A DNA stretch of 64,000 nucleotides from Cryptomeria japonica (GCF_030272615.1 NC_081405.1:309721374-309785373), one strand, 5' to 3'; numbered from the stretch's first letter, positions 9,092 to 21,525 are shown. Translations and numbers: made by a program. Notes: generated by a model not told the origin, from the sequence alone.

Positions 9092-10340
9092 TCATTCTTT
9101 GAAGAAACTTATGAATTTTGACCTTTCTGACTCCGTCAACGATTGAGCTAGGAATATGTTGTGTGGAACCTCTTCTGTACCAATGTTTGTTCTGATAGTC
9201 TCCTCTATCAATATGGATGACTTTTCCTCATATGATGCTGGGAGAATGTCAAGCCTTCCATTTTCAAGTGCCTCAGAGAGGTTTTCACCCTCAGATACGT
9301 CCTTTCTTTTTACTTTTTTGGGGTCAGACAGCGCTACAGTGTGGTTTTCGCCATAAGACCCTTGTTTTGTTCTTATTTTCACACTTTTGTGACTAGAAGG
9401 TCTGACACCCTCACCAAAATATGCCATGCTATTGAGTTCTATAGTGTATCCTGCTTTATGGTCCCCAGAGGGAAGATCACCTCATGTGCCAAGATAGTCA
9501 ATAAAAGCTTCATCATTTTGGAATGTGTCAAACTGTGCAGGTCCTTCATGATCCCAGTCAATGAGTTGCTAGTGAACAAGGGGAAGGCCTTTAATGTCTT
9601 CGAAGTTAGTGGGGCTAAGAGTGAATATGCAGTTATATTCGGGTATGTCAAGGTAATTATTGAGGTCATCGTTGGCACTCTCCTCATCAATCTTGATCAT
9701 GAATGAATCCAAATTATCATCACTAGTAGCGCATTCTGGGATAGGTGTTCTCATCCTATGTGATTTCAACCTAGGACCTTGAGACAAGGACTGTGTGGAA
9801 TCCTCATGGGTTGTTTCTTGACCAACTTTGAATCTTTTATAAAATTCCTCTTCTTCTGTGGGTTCATCTAGCTCTCTGAATGTCTCGGTGAGCTCGTAGT
9901 CACTGGAGGATTTGTCTGAACCCCATTCCCATTCGTTGGAGTCTGTGGAATAGCGATCCTCTTGTTGAATCTTGGCAGCTTTGATTTGTAAGGCTTTTTC
10001 TCTCCTTTGAGTGTGGACCTTGGGAGTTAGGAAACCAAGTCCCTTCGAGCGTTCCTTTTTGAAAGTCAATTCAGGTTGTAAAGGTTCAATGATGCCTTCC
10101 TTTCGTAACCCAAGAGGGCTTTTTCCATCATACCCGAATTTTTGTAGAATCTTGAAACCTTTGCCATATTTCGCACATGGTAGACTGATGTGATCTTGTG
10201 TATCATCTTCAATGTCTTTGTAAAGAATTTTGTATAACTCTTCCTCTTCCAGTTCACCCTATCTTTGAAAGGTAGTAGGGTCCCATTTGAGTACCGTGAT
10301 GGATATTTGCTTGTTAGGATGTGGTCTTCCATATTCTTTT
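9092..10340 (-). pseudogene. Tat-1 pol N-terminal region with G-patch-like segment
   Basis: In the pol frame a segment between about 10030 and 10330 contains YGKGFKILQKFGYDGKSPLG, KEGIIEPL and SKGLGF. This resembles a G-patch: an aromatic/glycine series followed by GIxEP. It lies between protease and RT. Further on comes a long acidic linker (STDSNEWEWGSDKSSSDYEL) to about 9570 and a conserved segment before RT. Stops at about 10271 and 9567 and near 9100 break it. Its function in the element is not known. Confidence 0.65.
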
Positions 10341-10377
10341 GGTGAATTCATTACTTGTTGTAAGTACATGGTCTGAT

Positions 10378-13300
10378 TCAAAGTGATTCACCCATGCCTT
10401 TGTCCTGGAATTTGCCCTTAAGTTCACCTTGTTTTGATGTCGAAGGTTTTAATGACTCAGGATCAATGTATGTAGAAGAAGGAACAGCTTTGCGATTACT
10501 GGGAATGATGGTCTCAATTTTTGGTCTCAAGTTATTGCAATATATGAATGGATTAGGATCACCATTAACTATTATTTCAACTCCATTGTGAGGAAACTTA
10601 ATGCATTGGTGATATGTAGATGGGACTGCCCTCATTTCATGAATCCAAGGACGCCCTAGCAATATGTTATAAGTGAGATCTAGGTCTAGGACTTGACAAA
10701 CCACATCCTTCCTAACTGGCTCAACTCTGAGAGGTAAGGTGACTGTGCCCTTGGATGAATGCTCTTCATCATCATATGTCTTGATGGTGATTTTGTTTGT
10801 AGAATTCACAGCTTTATCAGAATATCCCAATTGTTTAATTGTGCTCAATGTACAAATGTTTAGACCAGCTCCTCCATCTATCAGGACTCATTTTATTCGA
10901 TGTTTGTGTATGAAGGCTTCAATGTGTAGTGGTGCATTATGTGGTTGGCTCACAGAGGCATCGTCGGCTTCTGTGAATGTAAGAGAGTGTGGAATGGAAA
11001 GGTATCTCACCATGGCTTGAAACTGGTCCACGTTTAGATCAGTAGGAATGGTAGTGTCTCTCAAGATTTTGTCCAGAATAGCTTTATGTGCGGGGGGTAT
11101 GCATAAGAGATCAAGGATGGAGATGAGCGCGAGTGTCTTCCCTAATTGTTCTACAAGGTCATACTCAGGCTTGGTTGATGAGGAAGCAGTGTTTCTAGTT
11201 GGAGCACCTTGCAAAGTGATTTTACCTCAATGAGTTGTGACATGACATTCAGAGGTAGGTTCAGAAAAAGATCCAACACCTTTTAGGACAATCTTGGGTC
11301 TCTAGGTAGAATTCCCAGGGTTTTTGTCCTTGATGATAATGGTAGAGACATAATTGTCCATCAAAATGTGATTGATAGTTGAATCATAGTTATAAGATGC
11401 TCTAGTATAGTTGGTCTGGTCATCTGTGGCTTTAGCTTTTCCTTTGTCATGTTTTGGGAATGGTTCCTTAAACATCTCATGTTCTTGATTGGATGAGTGT
11501 CCTTCAATCTCAACGTCACCTCTATCAATAAGATCTTGTATGATGTTCTTTAGTCGATGGCAATTTCTTGTCTTGTGACCCTTTCTCTTATGAAATTCAC
11601 AATATTCATCATCATTCCACCAATTTGGTTTAACCTTTGGTTCATATGGAGGAAAATCTGGAATTGTGATTACCTTGTTTGCCACTAGCCTCTTGAAGAC
11701 TAACTCAAGTGGTTCTCCCAATGGAGTGTACTTCCTTCATGATTTAGAAGTTGTTTGAGTATTCACCTGATTGTTTGTAGAGCTTGATCTGGAATAAACA
11801 ATTTTGGGTCGTACTGTATTGGCATCTACAACACCATCATTGACTGTGTTCTTGTTTTTGTTCCAAAATCTTGGCTTGTCTTTTCCTTTAAAGTCCTCTT
11901 TGTTTTCCTTGAATATCTTGACGATGCCTTGCTCAATTAGGACCTTCTTTATTGCTAAGCCTTTTTCAATGACATCCTTAAAGGTGGACAAACAAGCTTT
12001 TCTTAAATCATAGCCAATGTCTTTGTTAACATTTTGGGTGAACATTTCTACCATTTGTTTTTGTGGAGTTTCATAGGAGCATCTACTAGCTAGATTCCTC
12101 CATCTTTGTAAAAATGATGCAAAAAACTCTCCCTCTTTTTGCTTGGTGTTGCACAAAGTAGTGACTGATATGTATGTCTCTATGTTTTAGGAGAAATGTT
12201 GAATAAATGCCTTTGCTAAGTCACCCCATGACTTAATTCCAGGTGGAAGTTGGGAGAACCATTCCATAGCTTAATCACCTAGGCTTTGTGGGAATAATCT
12301 CATGAAATATGTCTCTTCTGCTGCTACCTCAATGCAAGCTGTGAAAAACTATCTTATGTGTGCCTTAAGATCCCCTTTGCCTCTGTACTTATCAAACTTA
12401 GGCATCACAAATTGTGTAGGAAAAGGAGGCATTGGAATGCTCTTGTCAAATGGATAAGGACATATGTCTCTCATTGTGTAAGTTGGCTTTGGTGTATTTA
12501 TGTCCTCCATTTTCTTTTGCAAGTCCCTAATTTGTTGCTCCAAATTGCTCTTAGGTGGAGATCAACTTCTTGGACCATATCCCATGCTTGAGGCACCAAT
12601 TGGAGGAGGAGCATGTTGCATATATGGATGATATTGATCATACACATGTTCAAATGGAGGAGGTCTATAGTGATGCTGCATATATGGACCACTTGGTATA
12701 GATTCATGTTGAGGAACACAATATCTATTTTGTCCATGTATACCATACTCTACAGGCATGTCATGTTCTAATGTGTTGCCCCCAAATTTGACATGGGGTT
12801 TCCTTGTGTCCAAATTTTGAGCATGCCTTTGAATATCCAATTGCTTTGGTGGTTGATCCTTAGCATTGATATGTGATTGAGCATATTTCTCTGCATAAGA
12901 CTTCCATAGTGGTCTGCAAATGTGAGTATCATATGCTTGACCATGTGTGTGTGGGACCTCTGGTTTTTGAAACAAACATGATGGTGATTCAGGCACCATA
13001 TGTGGTCCTTTATTGCCTCCACTATTAGGCCTCCTTTGATCCATGTTGGAGTGAGTTTGTTGCAAAGGTCAATTTTACATTATTTGAGACATGTCAAAAT
13101 CATGAGGTATCTTGGCTCCACTTTGTGCCATCATTTGTAAGAAGTATTGTCTATCTCTCCTCATTATTTCCTCAATCAATCGATTGAAGTGGGGGTCCAT
13201 AATGGATTCTTCCACATCTGCTGAATGTATGAAAAAGTTGTCCATATTGTCATTGTGTGTATCATTGTTGTTTGTAGTGTCCATGTTCTCAACATTTGGA

Positions 13301-13446
13301 ATGTTTCTATAGGCATCCATGTCAGGTAATGTGTTATGATCAGTATTGAAAAAGACATCATTGTCATACTCATAGACACTCATGTTTGCAGACTCTTGAG
13401 CCTCTTTAGTTTCTCTCCTAGATTTTTGAAGACGGGTTTCAACCAT
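10378..13446 (-). pseudogene. Tat-1 gag-protease
   Basis: The start is MVETRLQKSRRETKEAQ at 13446, a common Tat gag start. The capsid-like part follows PYPFDKSIPMPPFPTQF with MEWFSQLPPGIKSWGDLAKA and FLQRWRNLASRC. The nucleocapsid finger is CEFHKRKGHKTRNC (C-x2-H-x5-H-x4-C, the Tat variant). The aspartic protease has LIDGGAGLNIC and ends with ILLGRPWIHEM. All pieces share one frame but have six or more stops. At 10378 the frame ends and homology continues in another frame into pol, so there is a frame change there. Confidence 0.88.
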
Positions 13447-13929
13447 GAACTAGGTATTGACCGAGATGTGTCAGACTAGATGAAAATGAAAAAAGTATGG
13501 AAGACCAAGAGTTGGATGGAATGTAAATGAATCTGAGGTGTACTTGCAATGTCCAAAGTGTAAGACCAAGTATGTATGTAGTAGAGTAGGTGTGACTTCC
13601 AAAGAGAGGATAGTTTCTCTTGATGAGGTAAGTTGACCTTGACTCTAAGTAAGACCAAATGAGACCCAAAGGTGATAGACCTTGATGAGGGACCACTTAG
13701 CAAAATGTTGTTGTATGTAGTGTGTTGACAAAGTAAGATGAGGACAAACAAGTGACCTTTTGACTCAAGTTTAGATAAATGTGAATGTAATGTAAGGTGT
13801 AAAGCAATGATGGACTTTGTGAGACCCAAAGATAGGTTGAATGCTAAATGAAAACCTGGAGAAATAGCCTAGGAAGCTCAAGAATTCCGAAATTGACTGT
13901 GTGTGTTTGCTGGACTGTAAATTTTTTTT

Positions 13930-14145
13930 TCAATTCTGAACACAGATGCACCTGTATACTGCACAGACGCAATTTCCTAACACAGACGTGGTTCTATTTA
14001 ACACAGATGCGTTTCTGAGATTTTTATAAATTGCAATGTTGATTCTAGAAACACAGACGTGTTTCTGCCCTTCACAAACGTGGTTATACAACACAAACGC
14101 TATTATGTTAGACACAGACGCATTTCTGCAAAATTTGTGCAATTT
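13930..14145 (-). repeat. Motif array in the Tat-1 leader (minus-strand CGTCTGTG)
   Basis: At least eight degenerate copies of ACACAGACGCG (plus strand), that is CGCGTCTGTGT in gag-pol sense, occur every 20-35 bp just upstream of gag. The motif is the same as in the PMD intron (1485-1700). Confidence 0.75.
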
Positions 14146-14399
14146 TTTCCAATCTGTGAAGTTGTTTTGTTGTGACCAAATCTAACTGTTTGACTATTTT
14201 TCATGACAAGAGGATACAGTGTTGATGAAGACTCAATGTTTGCAAGTGTCTAGACTCCACAAAAAAAAAGAAAATGACTCAAAGAAAGTGTGATGTTTGA
14301 TGTAAAAATGTTTTGCATACACTTGAAGACACAAAAGACACAATGTTTTGTTGTTTGGTCTTGAATGTTTGAATGTTTAAAATAAGTCAAGCACAATTC

Positions 14400-14765
14400 T
14401 TATGGCTGGCCAAGACAATAGTTGTTGATCCCACATGGGGTTTTACCCCTGAGGCTATGCTATTCAGAGTGGATACTTAGATGCTTGACCTCACTGGCTC
14501 CACCCTCGGGACTCACTTGTCGGGTCAGCCAAGCATCAGTCCCCACGAAAATTCCCCATGGTGAACTTTGTATCTCTACTAAGAACCGTATGTGTGTGGG
14601 CCACTACCAGAGGTCTGACCTCCTGCCCCAACAACTAGAAAGATTTGAGCTTCTAAAACAAAAGGGTGCTAGTAAGGGCATCCGCTCGTGTGGCCATACA
14701 TGCAGCACTTTCAGCTCTGTAAATACAGAAGGCTCCCAGCCGGTAGGGGTTACGCCCTACAACTA
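14400..14765. other. Hairpin-rich segment of the Tat-1 leader
   Basis: This block is clearly richer in G+C than its neighbours and holds several short perfect hairpins: GGGG-TTTTA-CCCC (about 14438), GAGGT-CTG-ACCTC (about 14611) and GTAGGG-GTTACG-CCCTAC (about 14742). It is non-coding. A leader of a retroelement may hold packaging or dimerisation signals, but that is only an inference. Confidence 0.5.
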
Positions 14766-15205
14766 ATCAAATAAATTTGATCAAACGAGTTTATGGGGAG
14801 ACATAGTGTCGATATGAACTAATCAACACATGTTATTCATAGTTTTCACCATGAATACAGTTATTTATAGTGGTTTGGAAGAAGATGGCTTTTCTTTTGC
14901 TACCACTTGGGTCATTCTCTTCTCACTAGTAGTCCTAATGACCACACGGGAAGACAGACCCTCTAAAGATTAAACAAAAAGAGCCTATTTCTCAAGACAC
15001 AAAAGACAATGATTCAATTTTAGTGCACCAATTGAAGTGTTTGCTAGTCTATGAAAACAAGGCACACAATAAAAATCCAAAAAACCTTGTCAAGGACTTG
15101 CAACAAAGATTTATTAGTAGTTTAGATTGTTTCAAATGATCACCCCTTCCTGCAAGCACACAAGTTAGGTAAATTTTAAATCCAAAAGACTTTGTGACAA
15201 TAGGG

Positions 15206-15210
15206 GCCTT
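15206..15210. repeat. Target-site duplication of Copia-1 (GCCTT / GCATT)
   Basis: GCCTT precedes the 5' LTR of Copia-1 and GCATT follows the 3' LTR at 21971-21975. Four of five bases match, consistent with one later mutation. Confidence 0.7.
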
Positions 15211-15659
15211 TGTTGGTGTAAATAAATATTCATTTTGGATATTATTACACTTACTTAAGTTAACTTCGGATAATGCATCTCTTCATAGTTTGGATTTGAG
15301 ACACTTAGGGAAGTGTGCACATAGGGATAGAGCTTGTAGGAGAAATTCCACCTTTTGTGGTCTTATTTTGCTATTACACTCCACATTCGGTGGGTCATCC
15401 AGCTCTTGTGGAATATTATATTATTTCTCCTACCTATCCCTAGTATTTCTTACCTACCCTTGTTTCTCATTGAGCCACATGTCATATTTGTGTGCTCATA
15501 CATCCATATGGTCTTGCCTATATAAGCAGGCCTATATTCATTATATTGGTTAATCCAGTTGATCATTTTTGCATATTGATGAGAATACAGTTTGTTCTTG
15601 TCATTCTATTGTCTCTTTTATGCTTTTCATTGTGCCCTTGATCTTGGCAAAATCCTACA
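15211..15659 (+). repeat. Copia-1 5' LTR
   Basis: It runs from TGTTGGTG to CCTACA (449 bp). A TATA box TATATAAG is at 15519-15526. The LTR end abuts the primer binding site. Confidence 0.94.
15519..15526 (+). promoter_or_regulatory. TATA box of the Copia-1 5' LTR
   Basis: TATATAAG lies inside a short duplication GCCTATA...GCCTATA. The matching site in the 3' LTR has been lost by a 14-bp deletion between the two GCCTATA copies. Confidence 0.6.
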
Positions 15660-15671
15660 TGGTATAAGAGC
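15660..15671 (+). other. Primer binding site of Copia-1 (initiator Met tRNA type)
   Basis: TGGTATAAGAGC follows the LTR directly. The canonical plant copia site is TGGTATCAGAGC, complementary to the 3' end of initiator methionine tRNA; one base differs. Confidence 0.85.
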
Positions 15672-17195
15672 TATTGGGGCTTCATTGATTGGTTTTTGGA
15701 GACATCGTGGAAGGCTTCTATTTTCAGATTTGGGGATCTTCATTTTTGGGGGGCATCATACAACGATTTGGACATCACCATTGAATCCGGGAGGCTATTT
15801 CCATAAATTTCGACTATAAAGTCGACCTATTTTGATGAGAATTTTTTTTTCCCCATTTTGGCTATTATTGTACAGATTTCGGAATTTTTTTATTTAATTT
15901 TTTCGAAAAAAAAAAAAAATTTCATATTCTCTAAAAGTTTTTTGAAAAAATCAAAAATTTTGAAAAAATTGAAAAACAAAGCAAAAAAATAAAAATAAAA
16001 ATAAAAAAACTTTTTGCATTGTTGGGGGTCCGCAGACCCCCCTGTACTCTATCATACCTACGTGTTGCAGGTGTTGCAAGTTGTACCTGTGCCGCCGTCG
16101 AGCAGTTTACCGACTCTGCCACCGATCTCCTCCGTGCCGCTGAGACCTGCGCCGACGCCCCGCTTGCCGCGTACTCCCGCCCCCGACGACGCTGCCATCG
16201 GCCGTTCAGAAACCTCCGGTGACCACAACCCCCTCCCATCGGTCGGGACACAGACTCCACCGACAGAGACCTCCGACGACCGCCCAATCACCTCTGGCTG
16301 CCACGCAGACGCCCAGTTGGCTAACAAGACCCTGCCACACAGCTCACATAGGGACATTCGTACACCACGTCACCCGCACCATGCAGACCTCCGTACGCAC
16401 TGTCAAACTGCCACGTCATCAGACCGTATGCCCAGTCATCGCGTACAGTCAGTAGTCCATAAAATATGGACGCCCAGTCAGCAGGGAGGTGAAGTTTTCA
16501 TGACAGCCAAATGGGTGTCAAATTTAACACAATGAATTGCTGACGTCAGCGCCACATTAACATTTTTTGAAATTTTTTTGACCCCTCTCCATTGGGCTTT
16601 TCAGTTTTGCAGTCCAACTTTGAAAGGCCATATCTTGCTCATTTTTGCTCCTTTTTGGTGCAATTTTTTTTTGAAATGGGCTAAAATTTCGTGATCTTCA
16701 TAGTGGTGTGGTTATTTTCTAATTTTGGTGCATAGGTTTTTCGGAATTTTTGGATTCTCTCAGCTGTACCTGTCCAATCCTTAATTCTGCAACTTCAAAG
16801 GCCTCGTTTGAGCTCATACAACCTCCTTTTCAGGTGCTGTTTTTTTTAAAGTGCTTATTTTTTTGTCTACTTTCATAATATATGATCAGATTTTAGAGAT
16901 TTTGATTGGAAATTGTACTTTTAGATATTGGTCTTATTTGGCCTTTGTAAATTGCTTGGATCTTAGTTAGATCTCTTGCATTATCAATTTGAGACTCTTT
17001 TGGCCTTATTGAGGCAGTTGTAAAATTGTAAATCAGAAGTCCACTTTGCCATTTTTTGCAAGTGGCCCATTGTATACGCACTACTTATAAAGTGCCAAAA
17101 TCATCACATTTGGGGGGGGTTCTTTGATTGAGTGAATTTGGGGGGGTGTCTTGTGTGATTGTACCTCTCTTTGTGCTCTTTCCATTTTTGTTGCA
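15672..17195 (+). other. Copia-1 leader with A/T tract, hairpin and GC-rich island
   Basis: After a short leader comes an A/T-only-like tract (15840-16012). Next is a perfect hairpin GGGGGTC-CGCA-GACCCCC (16024-16041), then a GC- and CpG-rich island to about 16470. The remainder to the gag start is T-rich. Open frames across the island are proline-rich and lack start or homology support, so they are not called. A similar tract, hairpin and island order occurs in Copia-5. Confidence 0.65.
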
Positions 17196-20100
17196 ATGAG
17201 TCCTAATAAATTTCCACCTCTAACTCCACATAATTATGCATCATGGAAAATTAAAGTATGGAGTAAGTTAATGGAAAAAGGTCTCACACATTACATAGAT
17301 GGAACAATAACAACACCACCTGATCCTAAGGCTGATCCAAATGCTCAATTAGAATGGCTCACAAAGAATTGCATAGCTCTTGGAACCTTACACAAGTATG
17401 TATCAGATGACCTCATTTTTCACATTGAGAAGTGTAAAACAATCAAAGAGGCTTGGGATATGTTTCAGAAATTGTATGGTCAAGTTGATGAAATCAGAGG
17501 TTATCAGATTGACAATGAGATCACCAACTTGGATCCCAAGAGTTTTGATACAATCCAAGATTATGTCACCAAAGCAAATGAGCTAAGAGCAAAGCTTAAG
17601 GATTGTGGAATTGATAAAAAGGATGCTCAGTTAATATTCAACTTGTTGGACAAGCTTGCACCAGAATATGCAGCATTTGTATCTAGCTTCCAAACTCATC
17701 GTTTGACAGTGGGGAGTTCCTATGCTATGCCTTCATTTGATGCTTTCATAGAAATGTTGATATTGGAACAATCTAAGTTGTTGAACATGGGGTTTCTCAA
17801 GTCTTCAAAGTCCAAGGCTTTGGTGGCTAATCAAGGGAATCAAGGAAGTCAAGGCAAAGATTCCAACAACAAGAAGAAGTAATCTAAGTCTAAGCCACAC
17901 TAGGAAAAAGGACAATCATCCTCTCCATCTCAAGGTGATTTTTCATCCTCTTCCAAGAAGGGGACACCACCTAAGAAGGATAAACCAACTTGTGCATATT
18001 GCAAGAAGTATGGTCATGATGAGCATCGATGCCACGCAAAGCAAGTTGATGAGTTAACTAATCTTCTCAAGAAAAAAAAAATCAACTTGCCATCCGCCTA
18101 TGTAAAGAAGGATTCGTCTCCTTCCTCTTCCTCACAGTCTAAGGGAAAAGGGCAAGCATTTGTGGCTACAACAGGTTCTTCACAGCAATGGATACTTGAC
18201 TCAGGTGCCTCATATCACATGGGTTCTACAAAGGAGCAGTTTTCTTCATTGGAGCCATCTAAGGTACCTCACATTTACATAGGTGATGATACACAGGTAG
18301 AGGTTGAAGGGAAAGGTTCAATTGACATGGATGATGGAACATTTGAGAATGTTCTCTATGTTCCTAACTTGTCTACCAACCTTCTCTCCATCTACCAAAT
18401 CACTCACTATGGGAATGGGAAAAAGGTTAAGTTTACACCAGATTCAGTTATGGTAAAGGAAATTGATGATGATACCTTGGTAGCAGTGGGACAAGTCAAT
18501 GACAACTCAAGGCTTTATTCATTCTCCCACTTTATGCCAAGTTCACCTTCTAGGGCCTTGCTTGCTCATTCAAATTCAGAAAGTAAGTTATGGCATGAGA
18601 GGTTTGGTCACCTCAACTACCGCTATCTTCAGTAGCTAAGCACTAAAGACATGGTCACAGGTCTACCTTGAATCAGTTTTTCAGAGGGTGTATGTCCAGG
18701 TTGTTCCATGGGCAAGCATCCCGAAGAGAAGTTTGATAAAGGGAAAGCTTGGAGATCTTTGGAAGTTCTTCAACTTGTTCACGGTGATGTAGTAGGTCCA
18801 TTTCCAGCACCTTCATTTAGTAAGGCCCGCTATGTTCCCACCTTCATTGATGACTACTCCCGCTTCACTTGGGTCTACTTTCTCATTCATAAGAGTGAAG
18901 TATTTGACAAATTTCAGGACTTCAAGACTCGTGTGGAGAAGCAATCAAGGAAAGTGGTCAAGATTCTTCGCACAGATAATGGAAGGGAATATGTGAACAA
19001 AAGACTTGAGGATTTTTGTACATTTGAGGGGATTGATCTTTAGCATTCTGTAGCATACACTCCATAGCAGAATGGGGTTGCAAAACACAAGAATAGAACT
19101 CTCAATGAAATGTCTAGCTGTATGATACATGCACGTTTACTTGATCCTGCCTTTTGGGCAGAGGCTATCAGTTGTGCCACACACATCCAGAATCGGGTTC
19201 CTCACAAAGCTTTGCAAGGTATTACTCCTTTTGAGGCTTGGGCTGGTAGGAAACTGATTGTGAGACATTTCAGAGTCTTTGGGTGTCTAGCATGGGCTCA
19301 CATACCTCCACAGAAATGCAAGGCATTGGAACCTCAGAGTCAGCCTTGCATATTTGTTGGACATCCCAAGGGAGTTAAGGCATACAGATTGATGGATCTA
19401 GAGACACATGAGGTGTTCATTGAGAGGAGTGTTCACTTTGAGGAAAGCTCTCCTAGCTTAGCCTCTCTACCTCCTCCACCTTCCTCCATTGTGGATAGTG
19501 ATGTTAGTGATTCAGATGATGAGACTCCTTCAACTCTGACTCGCAGGGTTACACCTCTGTAGGGTCCACTTGCAGTTGAGGAGCCTCGTTCTCCACCTCC
19601 ACTTAGACCTCGTTGGGCTCGATAGACACTTGAGTCCATGGGTTCTCTTGTTGGGGATCCTTCAGATACACAAAGAACTCGATCACAACATCAAGATCTT
19701 CCACATGCATTCATTGCTACCACTTCCGATCCATAGACATTTAGGGAAGCATCAGGGGTTCCTGAGTGGGACCGCGCTATGGAGGAAGAGTATAGTTCCT
19801 TGATGAGGAACAACACATGGGATCTAGTCCATCTCCCTAAAGGGAGAAAGATGGTTCGATGTAAGTGGATCTATCATACCAAGTTTGTAGCAGATGGTAG
19901 TGTGGATAAGTATAAGGCTCGGCTTGTTGCGAAAGGTTTCTCGCAGGTTGCAGGTGTTGACTATACTGAGACCTTTGCACCCGTAGCCAAGATGAACTCC
20001 ATTCGTTTGACACTTGCTATTGCTACAACTCATGGTTGGGCTGTACATCAGATGGATGTGAAGAGTGCCTTTCTTCGTGGTGATCTTAATGAGGATATTT

Positions 20101-21266
20101 ATACGGAGCAGCCACAGGGTTTCATCCAGGATACTTCCTTGGTTTGTAGACTAAGGAAATCTCTCTATGGCCTTAAGCAGGCCCCTAGGGCTTGGTACGC
20201 CAAGATGGATTCCTTTCTTCTCTCCACAGGGTTCACCAGGTGTCATTCTGATCCGAATGACTACATTTTGCGACAGGATGACTCTCACTTGATACTTGTG
20301 CTCTATGTTGATGACTTGATCATTACAAGGAGTACTTCATCCATCATTAGCAGGGTCAAATCTGCTTTGCATGACAGATTTTCTATGACTGACTTGGGTC
20401 TTTTGCACTACTTTCTCAGGATAGAGATTTCATAGTCACCTTCTGGGATTACACTATCGCAGCCCAAGTATGCTCTTGATCTACTTGCACACTTTCATAT
20501 GGCTGATTGTAAGTCTGCCTCGACTCCCTTTCTTTCAGGAGTCAAGCTTGAGGCTTAGTGTTCTTCTCCACCAGTTGATGCCACTTTGTATCATCAGCTT
20601 GTGGGTAGTCTCATCTACTTGACTCATACATGCCTTGATATTTCATTTGCAGTTGGCATGGTTTCCCACTTCATGTAGGAACCACATGAACTTCATTGGA
20701 AAGCCGCCAAATGCATCCTTCATTACATCCAGGGTACACATCACTATGGGATTCACTATGCAGCAGGCATAGGACTTTGCTTGGTTGGTTACGTAGACTC
20801 CGATTGGGCTGGCGATCTAGTTGATCATAAGTCTACTTCTGGTTACAGTTTTCACCTTGGTTCAGGTCCCATTTGTTGGCAGAACAAGAAGCAACATGCT
20901 ATTGCTCTCTCTTTGATTGAGGCTGAGTATCGAGGTGTTGTTAATGCAGTGACTGATACCATTTGGCTCCAGCAGATTCTCATAGAGTTTGGATTCACCA
21001 CTCCACGGCCGACAGTTCTACATTGCGACAATCAGTGTGCTATTGCAATCTTGAAGAACCCGGTCCAGCGCCAGCGGACCAAACACATCGAGATTCATAT
21101 GCACTATATCTGAGAGCTCATCCAAGAGTAGGTCATTGATTTGCAGTATTGTCCTATAGTAGAGCAGGTTGCTGACATATTCACCAAACCTTTCACCGAG
21201 AGTAAGTTCCAACAGTTGCGAGCTCTCTTGGGGGTGCGGGATGTGTCATTAGGGGGGGTTAGCTGA
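17196..21266 (+). pseudogene. Copia-1 gag-pol polyprotein
   Basis: A single frame runs from ATG 17196 (MSPNKFPPLTPHNYASWK) to TGA 21264. In order: gag (UBN2-like) to about 17880, zinc knuckle CAYCKKYGHDEHRC at 17991-18032, protease WILDSGASYHM (about 18190), the LWHERFGHLNYRYL block before integrase, integrase core with FIDDYSRFTWVYF and TDNGREY, RT with [13 protein letters not shown] and LYVDDLIIT, and RNase H with DSDWAGDLVDHKSTSGY followed by ADIFTKPF. Fourteen internal stops occur at 17880, 17901, 18633, 18669, 19041, 19065, 19560, 19623, 19734, 20433, 20556, 20676, 21111 and 21129, of which 11 are TAG. There is no frameshift, so point changes alone inactivated it. Confidence 0.95.
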
Positions 21267-21525
21267 CTTCTGCTTCCTCTCTTATGGGGGGGACTTTTTC
21301 CTCTTTGAGGTTTTGTCCTTCTTCTTTGAGAGTCTTTTGTACATTCATCTCTCTTTTGGGGGGGAGTTTTTTCCCACTGGGTTTTCTCCCTTTCTCCGTT
21401 TGTGAGAGATTGCATGGCATAGTTTTGCTTGCATTTGCATATTGTACATGGGTACCTATCATGGCCTAGTAGCCAGGACCCATCTTGTATTGTTGACTTG
21501 AGTCTTCATTCCCCTAAGTTGCACT

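Larger units (their letters stand above)
13447..15205 (-). other. Tat-1 leader, gag-proximal part
   Basis: This is untranslated sequence between the 5' LTR and gag in element sense. It holds a motif array (13930-14145), a GC-richer hairpin cluster (14400-14765) and an unremarkable AT-rich stretch to the Copia-1 insertion. No ORF is supported on either strand. Total leader length without Copia-1 is about 2.3 kb. Confidence 0.7.

Noticed and set aside
14422-14766. Open frame of 114 codons within the Tat-1 leader
   Set aside because: It runs opposite to gag-pol through a hairpin-rich block, with no domain and no counterpart seen in Tat-2. Structure explains the composition better than coding.
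16014-16535. Open frame of 173 codons in the Copia-1 leader
   Set aside because: It is in the GC-rich island upstream of gag, is proline/threonine-rich and overlaps other open frames on both strands. No homology was recognised.
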